This document shows, one piece after another, positions 1 to 7,808 of a stretch of DNA of 36,045 nt. Position numbers and translations under genes: made by a program. The DNA comes from a virus, in the IMG/VR virus record IMGVR_UViG_3300032046_006284, positions 1 through 36,045 of that record; one strand, 5' to 3'. Position 1 is the stretch's first letter. The number at the start of each line of letters is the position of its first letter. The notes below the pieces were generated by a model, which ran no database searches, was not told the DNA's origin, and saw nothing but the letters and a program-made list of their open reading frames with translations.

Positions 1-1812
1 GGCTGTCGGCACCAGCAGGATCGCGGGCATGATGCCGATGGGCTTGCCGTCGGCGTCCACCTGGTCCATGAAGGCCTTCTCGGCCTTTGACAGGCCGTCG
101 ATGCCCAGGACGGTGTCGGTGCCGTGGAGGTAGTTGTGGTTCCCGGCGGCGAAGAACGTGGCATTGTTCAGGAACGTGCTCCAGAACACGTCGTTGATCT
201 TCAGGCCGCTGCCGCGACCCAGCTTGCGGGGCACGGTCGTGATCGCGCCTAGGTCGTCGTTGATGATGTCGCGGCGGTCGATGGAGAGCATCAGGCCGTA
301 GGTGTCGGCCTTGTTGGTGTAGGATTCCTCGCCCAGGGTGCCGTGCTTGAGTTCCCCGCCCGGGGCCACGATCTCGTACTGGTCCCGGCCGATCAGGCGA
401 TAGCTGGTCACCGTCTTGAAATCCTGCACGTTGCGAACCGCGCAGATGTTCCGCCAGACGCGCTCGACGCTGAAGAACCCCTCCAGCAGGAACTTGTTGG
501 CGACGTTGGAAAGGATCCCGCCGATATCGATCGCCGACCAGCCAGCCTGGAGACTGTGCCCGAAGGCGAAACGCAGCACGGATCGGCTGTCGCGGAAGTT
601 GCGGCCGTCGTAGCCGTTGGCCCAGGCCGCCTCCAGCAGCAGTTCCTGCAGGCCGATCCCGCCACGGAACCGCTGGTCAGCGGCCTCCACGGCCTTCTCA
701 CCGTAGGCGCTGGCGACAGCATCGCCCTTCACACCGCCGGTCAGCATGCACGCGGCCTCCAGTACGCTGCCGGTCATGGAGTTGTCGGGCACATGCGCCG
801 CCGGGGCCTTGGGCCGGTCGGCCCGCAGGACCTCCAGCTCCGTGCGCGTCACGTCCCAGCCCTCGCTGATCGCCTTGGCGGCGATCTGGGCGTGCTGGTC
901 GTCGCAGACCTTCCGCACGGCCTCGATCCGCTGCTGCTCAGCGGCGGCGCGGGTGCGCATGTCGGCGATGGGGTCGATGGTGATGCCGGCGTCCTGGGTG
1001 GCAGTGGCCTGAATCGCAGGCGAACCGGCGTCCGTGCCGGTGGTGGCCTGCGCCTGCACTGCATTGCCGTCCGTGGCGGTCTGCTCAACCTCCACGGCCT
1101 GGTTGGTGTCCTTGTTCTCATCCATGACAGAGTTCTCCTTGGCGGCCTGGTTGGCCGCGATGGTCGCGGAGGTGTTCCGATCCGCGCCGACGAATACGAA
1201 GCTGATCTCACCCAGTTCGGCCCTGCGGGCCACCAGAACCGGGCCGTTGAATGCACTGCCGTTGACGTTGACGCTGCGCCCCTCGGGCACGAACTCCCGG
1301 GCGAGCACCGCCGCCCCGATGGAGGCCTGCCAGCGGAAGCCCCGATCGTGGGCCTCCACCACGCGCTGCACGCGCGGCGAGGTGCCGATGACCTCTCCCG
1401 AGGCGATCAGGCTGCTGCCGACCACCTCCACACGGTCGGTCTGGCCCAGCAGGTCGTCGATGTCCTGGTTATGCCCCACGAAGATGGGCCAGGAGGCGCG
1501 CGAGAGGTCCAGGCCGGACAGGTCAACGACCACCGGGTACGAGAACCCGGCGATCCGCATCGCCCCGCCGGTGTACGCCAGCATGGTGAAACGGCGATTA
1601 CGGGGCTGGCCCTCCTGGGCAGCAGCCTCGATGGTGAGCGTGCCGGTGAGCTGGAGCCTATCCGGTCTACTCGCCTGGACGCCTGCCTGCCGCTCACAGA
1701 CCGCCAGGCGCTGGCTGGCATCTGAAAACTCCCGAACCATTGTGGCATCACCCATGCATCGCTGGATGAACTGCCGGCGGTCCTCGCCCTTGTGTCTCTC
1801 AGGCAGCGGCAC
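1..1812 (-). CDS. prohead protease / major capsid protein fusion (C-terminus outside window)
   Basis: Builds the procapsid shell and matures it. The N-terminal part (about residues 1-210) reads as a phage prohead serine protease: an IFVGHNQD segment carries the likely catalytic His and RWQASIGA the likely Ser, and the domain closes with the usual ISFVFVGADRN signature. An Ala/Thr/Gln-rich linker follows, beginning near the internal MDENKD, and then a Mu gpT-like major capsid region (KFLLEGFFSVERVWRNI). Such protease-capsid fusions are a known class in which the enzyme releases itself from the shell protein. I chose the GTG at 1812 because AGGAGG lies 6 bases upstream; an ATG at 1842 is in frame but has no spaced ribosome site. 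The start overlaps the end of the portal gene by 14 bases, which suggests coupling. The frame stays open to position 1, so the end of the capsid domain is not seen. Confidence 0.9.
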   Translation of the reverse strand, partial: MPLPERHKGEDRRQFIQRCMGDATMVREFSDASQRLAVCERQAGVQASRPDRLQLTGTLTIEAAAQEGQPRNRRFTMLAYTGGAMRIAGFSYPVVVDLSGLDLSRASWPIFVGHNQDIDDLLGQTDRVEVVGSSLIASGEVIGTSPRVQRVVEAHDRGFRWQASIGAAVLAREFVPEGRSVNVNGSAFNGPVLVARRAELGEISFVFVGADRNTSATIAANQAAKENSVMDENKDTNQAVEVEQTATDGNAVQAQATTGTDAGSPAIQATATQDAGITIDPIADMRTRAAAEQQRIEAVRKVCDDQHAQIAAKAISEGWDVTRTELEVLRADRPKAPAAHVPDNSMTGSVLEAACMLTGGVKGDAVASAYGEKAVEAADQRFRGGIGLQELLLEAAWANGYDGRNFRDSRSVLRFAFGHSLQAGWSAIDIGGILSNVANKFLLEGFFSVERVWRNICAVRNVQDFKTVTSYRLIGRDQYEIVAPGGELKHGTLGEESYTNKADTYGLMLSIDRRDIINDDLGAITTVPRKLGRGSGLKINDVFWSTFLNNATFFAAGNHNYLHGTDTVLGIDGLSKAEKAFMDQVDADGKPIGIMPAILLVPTA

Positions 1813-3289
1813 GATCTTCCTCCTCTTCCCGGTCGGTCTCATCCTTCTCGGGCGCGGCCGGCGCCTGCGGGTCGGCCTGCGCGGCCGAGAGGCCGAGTTC
1901 CTTCATGAGCGAGACTTCCTTCGCCCGCTGGCGGAGCTCCGTCTCCCAGTCCTTGCCTTGGCGGGCAAACTCAGCCGCCAGTGTGGTGGTGCTGCTGGCC
2001 AGCCGCGTGGCCTGGGCGTTGGCCTCTTTGGCCGGGTCCACATGTTCGTGGCCGTCCCAGAACCACTGATGCGGAGCATCAGTGCCCTCCGTAGCCTTGG
2101 CGGAGGAGGGCCCAGACTGGCCGTGCAGGTCGATGCTGAACACCTTCACGGCCTCGGCCATCCAGGCCGACAGGACATGGTCCAGCACCACCGTCTCGCA
2201 GTGGGTCTGCTCGACGCGGATGCTCTTGAAGTACGTCTGATGGTCCAGCCGCCCTGAGGCATAGTTGTAGCCCGAGCTGTTGCAGGCGGCGATGTTGTAG
2301 GGCATGTTCAGGCAGCGGGCGATCTCGTTGAGGATCTCGCGCTTGAACTCCGCATAGCTTGTGGTAGGCTGTTGGGCCTCGATCTGCCCAAGCCGCCAAC
2401 CGTCGGGCAGGACGGTGGCCATCCGCTTCTCCAGCTCGACGACGTCCATCGGCTCCAGCGCCTGCGCCTCCCCATTGGCCGGGGCGTCGGTAAACAGGAC
2501 CGCCGCGAAGTCCGCCGCTGTCTCGGCCGCCGCAAGCACGGCGAGCGTGTACCGCCGCAGCTGGGCGAACAGGGGAAGGGCGGGGGTGATCTCCGGCACG
2601 CCGCGGCGCTGGCCCGGGCGGTCCGCGCGGAACCAGTGGATCATGCCGGCCGCGGGGACGGTGTCGTAGTCGAGGCTGCCCCCTGAGTTGCCACCGCCGC
2701 CGGGATGGGCCTTCAGGACGTGGTATTCCTTCGGGTTGCCGAAGGCGTCGAAGACGATGCCGTCCACGGCGTTGGCGCCAGGCGTGCCCGCCTTCGCCGA
2801 GGCCAAGGCGGGTGAAGCCACCTGCTCGGCCTCGATGAGTGTCAGGTCCAGCTTGATAGGGGAGTCGAGGCTGTCATTGCTGAACAGCACCGCGAAGGCC
2901 TCGCCGTCCTGCGCCCGCGCCTGCCGCATGGTCCGGAGCTTGCCGCTCAGGTCCACGGCCCTGGCCCAGGCGGCAAACTCCCTCTCAATGGTGTTATTGA
3001 CCTCGGCGCTATCGGTGAGCATCTGCAGCCGAGGGCCCGTCCCGGTCACATCGTTGGCCAGCGTCAGCACGATGCCCCGGGCGTAGCTATTGTTGGCCAC
3101 CTCGTAGCGGGCCCGGTTGCGGAGCGTTCGGCGGACAGCCGCATTCGCCGCCGCGTCGGCCGACAAGCCGTCCGCATTGGCCCAGTGCCGGGCGTTGTCC
3201 GGGGTCGTGGCGGCGGCGTCAAAGCGGGCCCGAAGTGACAACGAAACTTGCTTGATCTGCTGCGCCTTCGATTTGCTGAACGGCCACAT
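1799..3289 (-). CDS. phage portal protein, lambda gpB family
   Basis: Forms the dodecameric ring at the capsid vertex through which terminase pumps DNA. The 496-residue length and the order of segments (NNSYARGIVLTLANDVTGTGPRLQ near residue 70, FRADRPGQRRGVPE mid-protein, GYNYASGRLDHQTYFKSI near 370, then an acidic Glu/Asp-rich tail) fit the lambda-type portal family. The start at MWPFSKSK is preferred: the frame extends 72 codons upstream, but that stretch covers the 65-codon gene at 3292-3489 and is Arg/Pro-rich, as expected of an out-of-frame reading. The capsid gene overlaps its 3' end. Oddity: two GC-rich palindromic mini-repeats sit in frame inside the gene (2085-2110 and 2787-2812) and add short Ser/Ala/Lys-rich peptides to the protein. 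Confidence 0.92.
   Translation of the reverse strand: MWPFSKSKAQQIKQVSLSLRARFDAAATTPDNARHWANADGLSADAAANAAVRRTLRNRARYEVANNSYARGIVLTLANDVTGTGPRLQMLTDSAEVNNTIEREFAAWARAVDLSGKLRTMRQARAQDGEAFAVLFSNDSLDSPIKLDLTLIEAEQVASPALASAKAGTPGANAVDGIVFDAFGNPKEYHVLKAHPGGGGNSGGSLDYDTVPAAGMIHWFRADRPGQRRGVPEITPALPLFAQLRRYTLAVLAAAETAADFAAVLFTDAPANGEAQALEPMDVVELEKRMATVLPDGWRLGQIEAQQPTTSYAEFKREILNEIARCLNMPYNIAACNSSGYNYASGRLDHQTYFKSIRVEQTHCETVVLDHVLSAWMAEAVKVFSIDLHGQSGPSSAKATEGTDAPHQWFWDGHEHVDPAKEANAQATRLASSTTTLAAEFARQGKDWETELRQRAKEVSLMKELGLSAAQADPQAPAAPEKDETDREEEEDRAAA
2085..2110. repeat. palindromic mini-repeat inside portal gene (copy A)
   Basis: An imperfect 26-base palindrome: on the plus strand CCTCCG pairs with CGGAGG across a 9-base loop. 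On the coding (minus) strand it is read in frame as part of SSAKATEG, a peptide that looks out of place in a portal. Its size and centre resemble the element at 2787. I recall similar in-frame GC hairpins scattered through genes of some uncultured planctomycete-like genomes, but this needs a genome-wide repeat search. Confidence 0.55.
2787..2812. repeat. palindromic mini-repeat inside portal gene (copy B)
   Basis: A 26-base element with perfect 8-base arms CCCGCCTT and AAGGCGGG around a 10-base loop, again in frame in the portal gene, where it encodes ALASAKAG on the minus strand. It has the same length and overall build as copy A at 2085 but a different sequence, so the two would be members of related families rather than direct duplicates. 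Confidence 0.55.
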
Positions 3290-3291
3290 GG

Positions 3292-3489
3292 TCAGGACAC
3301 CCCCGGCGGCGAGAGTTTCACAAGCCGAATCCCAAGCCCCTTGCCGCGTGAGGCCTTCTTGCTCTGGAGATACCTGTCGGCCGCAATCTGGTCGGGCAGC
3401 TGGTGCTGCTCCACGTTGACGCCGTCCGCGCCGGCCTTGGCGGGGCCTTCGGCGTTCTGCCGGATCGAGTTGTCGAGGTCTTCGGCCAT
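3292..3489 (-). CDS. small conserved phage protein between terminase and portal genes
   Basis: A 65-residue soluble protein, acidic at the start and basic at the end (QIAADRYLQSKKASRGKGLGIRLVKLSPPGVS). Small proteins with the same GIRL-K-PPG ending occur next to lambda-like portal genes, where a gpW-like head-completion role has been assumed; I cannot assign one from sequence. The start is set by AAGGGAG about 7 bases upstream of the ATG. The gene stops just before the portal ATG and is followed at once by that gene. The conserved AAATGTAG element lies 15-31 bases upstream of its start codon (3504-3520). Confidence 0.7.
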   Translation of the reverse strand: MAEDLDNSIRQNAEGPAKAGADGVNVEQHQLPDQIAADRYLQSKKASRGKGLGIRLVKLSPPGVS

Positions 3490-3503
3490 GGGCTCCCTTA
3501 CCC

Positions 3504-3520
3504 ATCTACATTTGCGGGAG
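3504..3520 (-). promoter_or_regulatory. AAATGTAG element, copy 1 (upstream of the 65-residue phage gene)
   Basis: Read on the minus strand this is CTCCCGCAAATGTAGAT. It matches the elements at 21750 and 34815 (CTCGCGTAAATGTAGAGA) in 14 of 17 positions and, like them, lies shortly upstream of a minus-strand phage start codon. The upstream half found in the other two copies (CAACAGCACA) is not conserved here. Best guess is a phage promoter or processing site. Confidence 0.4.
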
Positions 3521-3563
3521 GGGCGCGTTCTTTTCGCCCAAGGGGCGATTGGGCCGAAGATTG

Positions 3564-3746
3564 TTACAGATATGGAATTGGGGCCCCGATTTGCTCGCGA
3601 GTCAGCACCCGCCAACCGCAATAGCGGCATTCCTTGCGGCGGATGATCTGAGCCTTCTTGGGGCGGGTGTAGACCACGCGGAAGTGCCTGCACCCGCACT
3701 TGGGGCATTCCAGACCTAGGCGGCTTTTCTCATTGATCATGGTCAT
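3564..3746 (-). CDS. NrdR-like zinc-ribbon protein
   Basis: A 60-residue protein that is almost entirely one zinc ribbon: CPKCGCRHFRVVYTRPKK at residues 14-31 and the second Cys pair in KECRYCGW. The pattern CPKCG...F-RVV-TR...IRR-EC..CG is that of the N-terminal domain of NrdR, the repressor of ribonucleotide reductase genes, but the ATP-cone domain is absent. It is probably a small nucleic-acid-binding protein of the phage. Its ATG at 3746 shares ATGA with the terminase stop codon, which favours this start; a second ATG two codons later is better spaced from the GGAG upstream. The odd point is a regulator-type zinc ribbon inside the packaging module. Confidence 0.7.
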   Translation of the reverse strand: MTMINEKSRLGLECPKCGCRHFRVVYTRPKKAQIIRRKECRYCGWRVLTREQIGAPIPYL

Positions 3747-6016
3747 CTGCTCCGCTGAAGCTCCGACAGACGGAGCACCTTGCGAGGGTTCTCCCGCGCC
3801 TCCAGGCCGGCCAGGGCGGCCCCCTGGATGCTGGCGGCCACGGCGCAACCAACCAGGCAGTCCAACCAGTGGTTATCCGGGGCCGTCGCGCGGAGCTTCC
3901 ATTCGTCCACCACCCGCCCACGGGCCTCCACTTTCACCGGGTACTCGGACACCAGGTGCTCGGCGAAGAGCCGGTGCTCCTCGCCCTTGTGCCCGAACAG
4001 CGACAGGCACCCCTGATCGCCCATCGTCACCGCAAGACGGGCCTGCACGAGGCTCTTCCAGTAGTTGGTGTCCATCAGGACGTAACGGACCTGCCTGCGC
4101 CCCTGGACGTTGGGGATGCGCCAGTGGTGGCCGATCCGGTCGCCGCGTTTCCGCTTGTACTCCGAGAACGGCGTGCTGGTCGCGCCGACGTACTTGCCGT
4201 GGCTGGGCAGCAGGATGCCGCTGTGGCTGCTCTGGCGGCAGAACTGGTAGACCACATCCGTGGATTGGCCCCAGTTGGCGTCGATCAGACAGCGGTCGAC
4301 CTTCACCATCGCCCCGTCGTCCCGCCGCCACGGGCGGTTGAGGTAGTCGCCCGTCAGGGCCTCCAGGGCCGAGTAGATCGCCCCCTCGACGCCGGCCTTG
4401 GGAAACGCCCGCGGGATGGTCCTGCGGGCATCGCGCAGCGTGAAGAACGGCCGCTGCTGGTCGGGCCAGGCGCCATAGTCCAGGACGTAGCCGGTGAAGT
4501 CGTCCTCCCAGGCCGCCACGACGAAGAAGAGCAGCCGGGCCTGGACGTCAACGAACATGGTCAGGTGGCTCGCTCCCAGGGGCACTTCGCCGCGCCGATG
4601 GCCGTTGGTCTTGGCGGCGATCTCGTCGGCCGTCAGCACGCCGGCGGTTTCCTCCTCGACGAGGGGTTCATTCTGGTACTCCGCGAAGAACGCCGCCTCG
4701 TCGCGGAGCTTGAGATTCATGGCGTGCTGGATGGCCGATAGCTCGTCTTTGTTGTACCGCTGCGGCCAGGCGGCCACCGCCCCGGCGTCCATCGCCTCGC
4801 GGTTGGCGCGGTAGAACTCGGTGGCCTCTTGCCCGTCGCCGTCGTTCCGCAAGCTGTCGGCCCGCAGCTCCGCGTATCGCACCCAGAGCTTCTCGTTGCT
4901 TGGGAATGCGTAGACCAGCTTCGTCCGTTCGCCTTGCCATTCGGGATGCTTTTCCCGGTCGAGGATGTTGTCGGCCATGTCGCCGGGTCGGATCACCGTC
5001 GCGCACATCAGCCCGGCGATCTTCTTGCCGGGACCGGCCATGCCCAGGACGTCGCCGGCCAGGATGGCCTCCCGCCGCTGCGACTGCGACGGCGACCAGG
5101 CCGACTCGGTCGTCTGCGGGTCGTCCACCACGACCAGCTGCGGGCGCACGACCTGCCCGTCTGCTCGGGCATGGTTCTGACCGCGGATGTCGGAACCCTT
5201 CATGCCCGAGCAGGAGATCGCCACGCCGCCGGCGCGGCTGCCGGCGATGGTCGGAAGGGCGACCTTGTCCGCCGCCCATTCGATACGGGTCGGTTCGCCG
5301 TTGTAGCGCTGGCCCTTCTGGCGGTTGGTGATCCGCTCCAGACCGCGGATCGGATGGGTGACTTCCGGGAAGTCCTCGTGGAGCAGCGGGTTGGTCTCCA
5401 GCCACGTCTTGATGGTCTCCAGGAGCTGCTTGGCCCGGTCGGCGCTGGCGGCGATGAGGCACACGAAGGGCGTAGCGCCCATCAGCGCCGCCCAGACGCA
5501 GGCCGTCTGACAGAGGACCGTCTTGCCGCTGCCGCGGGGCATGGCCATGGCGAACAGGCCGCCGTTGAGCACCGCCCGCTCGATCTTCTGGATCACCCGA
5601 TGGTGGTCCGGCGACCAGGGCAGGTAGAAGATCTCCGGGAAGTACGTCTCGCAGAAGAAGCGGAAGTTGCTCGATGCCTTGGCCCTCCGCTCCGCGTCAA
5701 CGACGGCCGGCGGCTCCCCGATCTCCTGTCCGGCCCGCGCAAGTTCGGCGTTCCGCTCGGCCGCCCGGGCCTTCATGGCTTCGTAGGCGGCCTTGGGATC
5801 GCTCGCCTGGCGATCGCGCTGCTCCAGCTCATCCACCAGCCAAGCGGCGTAGCGCAGCAGGTCGATGTGCCGGCCGTCGCCGATGCGGTAGCCCGCCCGC
5901 ATGCGGTGGCGGTAGAGCTGCCGCTCGCTGGTCACCTCGCCCAGCGGCGTAGAATTCAGCGCCCGCACCAGGTCGGCGGGCTTCAGTCGCCTTGGGTCAT
6001 TCTTCGCCAACGGCAT
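3743..6016 (-). CDS. terL: phage terminase large subunit, GpA family
   Basis: ATP-driven DNA packaging motor and nuclease, 757 residues. The ATPase shows Walker A AMPRGSGKT (about 158-166) and Walker B LVVVDDPQ (294-301). The C-terminal RNase H-like nuclease has the expected acidic residues in TMFVDVQ (D490), CLIDANWG (D579) and DNHWLDC (about residue 715). The first 60 residues are unusual: they carry a predicted HTH-like unit (RAGYRIGDGRHIDLLRYAAWLVDEL) that resembles the small protein encoded immediately upstream (GAPTAADGRINLVHCMAWLIREF), so a small-terminase-like domain may be fused to the motor. The gene overlaps that upstream gene by 20 bases, and the zinc-ribbon gene downstream by ATGA. 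Assignment is secure; the N-terminal interpretation is inference. Confidence 0.95.
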   Translation of the reverse strand: MPLAKNDPRRLKPADLVRALNSTPLGEVTSERQLYRHRMRAGYRIGDGRHIDLLRYAAWLVDELEQRDRQASDPKAAYEAMKARAAERNAELARAGQEIGEPPAVVDAERRAKASSNFRFFCETYFPEIFYLPWSPDHHRVIQKIERAVLNGGLFAMAMPRGSGKTVLCQTACVWAALMGATPFVCLIAASADRAKQLLETIKTWLETNPLLHEDFPEVTHPIRGLERITNRQKGQRYNGEPTRIEWAADKVALPTIAGSRAGGVAISCSGMKGSDIRGQNHARADGQVVRPQLVVVDDPQTTESAWSPSQSQRREAILAGDVLGMAGPGKKIAGLMCATVIRPGDMADNILDREKHPEWQGERTKLVYAFPSNEKLWVRYAELRADSLRNDGDGQEATEFYRANREAMDAGAVAAWPQRYNKDELSAIQHAMNLKLRDEAAFFAEYQNEPLVEEETAGVLTADEIAAKTNGHRRGEVPLGASHLTMFVDVQARLLFFVVAAWEDDFTGYVLDYGAWPDQQRPFFTLRDARRTIPRAFPKAGVEGAIYSALEALTGDYLNRPWRRDDGAMVKVDRCLIDANWGQSTDVVYQFCRQSSHSGILLPSHGKYVGATSTPFSEYKRKRGDRIGHHWRIPNVQGRRQVRYVLMDTNYWKSLVQARLAVTMGDQGCLSLFGHKGEEHRLFAEHLVSEYPVKVEARGRVVDEWKLRATAPDNHWLDCLVGCAVAASIQGAALAGLEARENPRKVLRLSELQRSR

Positions 6017-6272
6017 GGGTCGAAAACTCCCGGATCAGCCAGGCCATGCAGTGCACCAGGTTGATGCGGCCGTCCGCCGCCGTCGGCGCGCCGCGTTCGA
6101 TGTGGCGGCGGATCGTCTCGGCTGTGGTCCACCGGCCGCCCACGGCGGTCAGGATGCGGGCGGCCTGCTCGACGCTCAGCGCCGCCGGGTTGACAGCCGC
6201 GGGGGCGCCGGGGGCGGACGGGCGTTCCGCCGGGGGCGGCGGAATCAGGCCGGAATCTCCGCTAACTGCCAT
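5997..6272 (-). CDS. small HTH-like protein, possible small terminase subunit
   Basis: A 91-residue protein with a Pro/Ala-rich N-terminus and a compact helical C-terminal unit starting at LSVEQAARIL. The segment around residues 55-83 (TAETIRRHIERGAPTAADGRINLVHCMAWLIREF) looks like a Nu1/small-terminase type HTH and is visibly related to the N-terminus of the terminase encoded next. Its position just before the large terminase gene fits a packaging-initiation role. The ATG at 6272 has AGGGG 9 bases upstream; the longer frame upstream would run into the divergent promoter region. It is the first gene of the leftward head module, with its promoter presumably in 6273-6393. Confidence 0.65.
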   Translation of the reverse strand: MAVSGDSGLIPPPPAERPSAPGAPAAVNPAALSVEQAARILTAVGGRWTTAETIRRHIERGAPTAADGRINLVHCMAWLIREFSTHAVGEE

Positions 6273-6393
6273 AAGTGTTGGCCCCTGCGAAGCATGTGAC
6301 ACGAAAGAATCTGCCGAAATTCCAGGAATCAGGCTTAGCACCGGCGCGACCCCATGGCCTGATGTGCTCGTGAACATCGGGAAGGAGAACACG

Positions 6394-6705
6394 GTGAAGA
6401 CGAGCACGCGAAGCACCACGGGACCGACGCGGAAGGCCGGCGGAAAGAAGTACCCGGACTACGGCAAGCAGGATCTCGCGGTCCTGGCCGACGCCCGGCG
6501 GTGGCTGAACAGCCACGGGCTGAAGCGGTTCGGCCTGGACGACGCCGAGCGGGCCCGCCGGGCGGATATCTACCGCAAGCAACTCGAGGAGACGGGGCGC
6601 ATCGAGTACCTGCCGGCGGCACGCGAGCGGGAGCGGCGACGGCCGACGACGCGGTTCTCTTGCGGCGACGCCCTGGGGCGACACCTGGCGGCTAGCGCCG
6701 GCTAG
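6394..6705 (+). CDS. hypothetical basic protein
   Basis: A 103-residue, Arg/Lys-rich protein of unknown family (GGKKYPDYGKQDLAVLADARRWLNSHGLKRF then a charged helix DDAERARRADIYRKQLEETGRIEYLPA). No domain recognised. GTG start with AAGGAG 6 bases upstream; the same leader style (GGAGAACAC before GTG) is seen at the other plus-strand phage gene, 9365. It is the first gene of a short plus-strand cluster that diverges from the head module, leaving 121 bases (6273-6393) for two promoters. The last 30 residues are low-complexity and Arg-rich. Confidence 0.6.
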   Translation: MKTSTRSTTGPTRKAGGKKYPDYGKQDLAVLADARRWLNSHGLKRFGLDDAERARRADIYRKQLEETGRIEYLPAARERERRRPTTRFSCGDALGRHLAASAG

Positions 6706-6744
6706 CGGGGCGCGGCGGGCGCTACCCAGCACAAGGGGAAGAGC

Positions 6745-7068
6745 ATGAACCGCAAGACCAGGAGACAGGACATGACACGCAAGAAGCCCAAGACGTACGA
6801 GGCGGAGTTCCGCGGGAAGAAGGTCCGCGTGACGGTGCCACAGCGCCACCAGACAGTGGCCTACTCCGGCGAGGCGGTGGAAGTCCTGCGGGACGTCCTG
6901 CGGGACAACCTTTCGCCCCAGGCCGTCGCCGCCATCGCGGCGCACCTCCACGGCATCGTCAAGACCACCGACGACAAGGCCAACGGCGAGGTCGTGTGGT
7001 TCACCCAGCAGCTCCTGGAGATGCTCGGCGACCAGTACAACGCCCTCTGCGAAGAGCTCGGACTCTAG
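6745..7068 (+). CDS. hypothetical phage protein
   Basis: A 107-residue protein with a basic N-terminus, a short beta-rich segment (YEAEFRGKKVRVTVPQRHQTVAYSG) and then mostly helix ending in LLEMLGDQYNALCEELGL. Family not recognised. Two starts are equally well supported: the ATG at 6745 (AGGGG 6 bases upstream) and the ATG at 6772 (AGGAG 7 bases upstream), which would give 98 residues. It lies 39 bases after the previous gene and 9 bases before the HARE-HTH gene, all on the plus strand, so the three probably form one transcript. Confidence 0.65.
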   Translation: MNRKTRRQDMTRKKPKTYEAEFRGKKVRVTVPQRHQTVAYSGEAVEVLRDVLRDNLSPQAVAAIAAHLHGIVKTTDDKANGEVVWFTQQLLEMLGDQYNALCEELGL

Positions 7069-7077
7069 GAGGCGGCC

Positions 7078-7794
7078 ATGAAGAAACGCCCAACTGACTG
7101 TGGCAGACCGCACCCGCAGGCGTACTGCGTGTGCAGCGAATGTGAGATCGCCCGGCGTAGGGCCGGGCCCAACACAAGGAGCACGAAGATGGACAAGAAG
7201 CGGAAGATCGAGATTGGGAAGGTTTACAGCGCCAAGGTCGGCGGCTCGTGGCTGCCGATGCGGATTGACAAGTCGCTGGGGCACGGGCGCTACGAGGGCA
7301 TGGACATGCACAGCTGCAAGAAGCTTAAGGTCGCCTCCGACGCGATCCGCGGCGACGGCCAGACGGCCAAGCAGTGGCATCTCCAGCAAACCGCCCAGGA
7401 GCATGGCGCAGCGCCCTCGCAGGCCTCCGAGCCCGCGACGAGGAAAGGCGCCGCTGACGCCGCCACAGCCGCACCCGGCGGCGCAGGGGCGAAGACCGCC
7501 GAGCGGCCGGCCCAGGAAGCAAAGCCCGCCCGCAAACGCGCCACGGGCGAACCTGGCGCCACCTCGCGCGGCCCCAGCGGCCTGGACGCCGCCGCCACGG
7601 TCCTGGCCGAGGCCGGCGAGCCGCTCAACACCAAGACGATGGTCGAGCGGATGCTGGCGAAGGGCCTGTGGAAGACCGCCGGTCGGACGCCTTCCAGCAC
7701 AATTTACGCCGCGATCATCCGCGAAATAGCCGTCAAGGGCGCCCAGGCCCGGTTCCGCAAGGTCGAGCGGGGCAAGTTCGAGCTGGCCAAGTAG
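7078..7794 (+). CDS. HARE-HTH domain protein with N-terminal Cys cluster
   Basis: A 238-residue protein. The C-terminus (about residues 165-238: LDAAATVLAEAGEPLNTKTM...GLWKTAGRTPSSTIYAAI...RFRKVERGKFELAK) matches the HARE-HTH winged-helix family, found in chromatin proteins, RNA polymerase delta subunit and restriction or modification systems and proposed to sense modified or methylated DNA. The N-terminus has a Cys/His cluster ending in YCVCSEC, and the middle is a low-complexity Ala/Pro/Lys linker. The ATG at 7078 follows AGGAGG by 5 bases. A second in-frame ATG at 7189 also has AAGGAG 7 bases upstream, so a shorter form without the Cys cluster is possible. The adjacent convergent gene is a DNA methyltransferase, which makes a link to DNA modification attractive but unproven. 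Confidence 0.75.
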   Translation: MKKRPTDCGRPHPQAYCVCSECEIARRRAGPNTRSTKMDKKRKIEIGKVYSAKVGGSWLPMRIDKSLGHGRYEGMDMHSCKKLKVASDAIRGDGQTAKQWHLQQTAQEHGAAPSQASEPATRKGAADAATAAPGGAGAKTAERPAQEAKPARKRATGEPGATSRGPSGLDAAATVLAEAGEPLNTKTMVERMLAKGLWKTAGRTPSSTIYAAIIREIAVKGAQARFRKVERGKFELAK

Positions 7795-7808
7795 ATCACC
7801 CACTACGT

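Noticed and set aside
343-1725. Long plus-strand open frame of 460 codons
   Set aside because: Antisense to the protease/capsid gene, which runs through the whole stretch without a stop.
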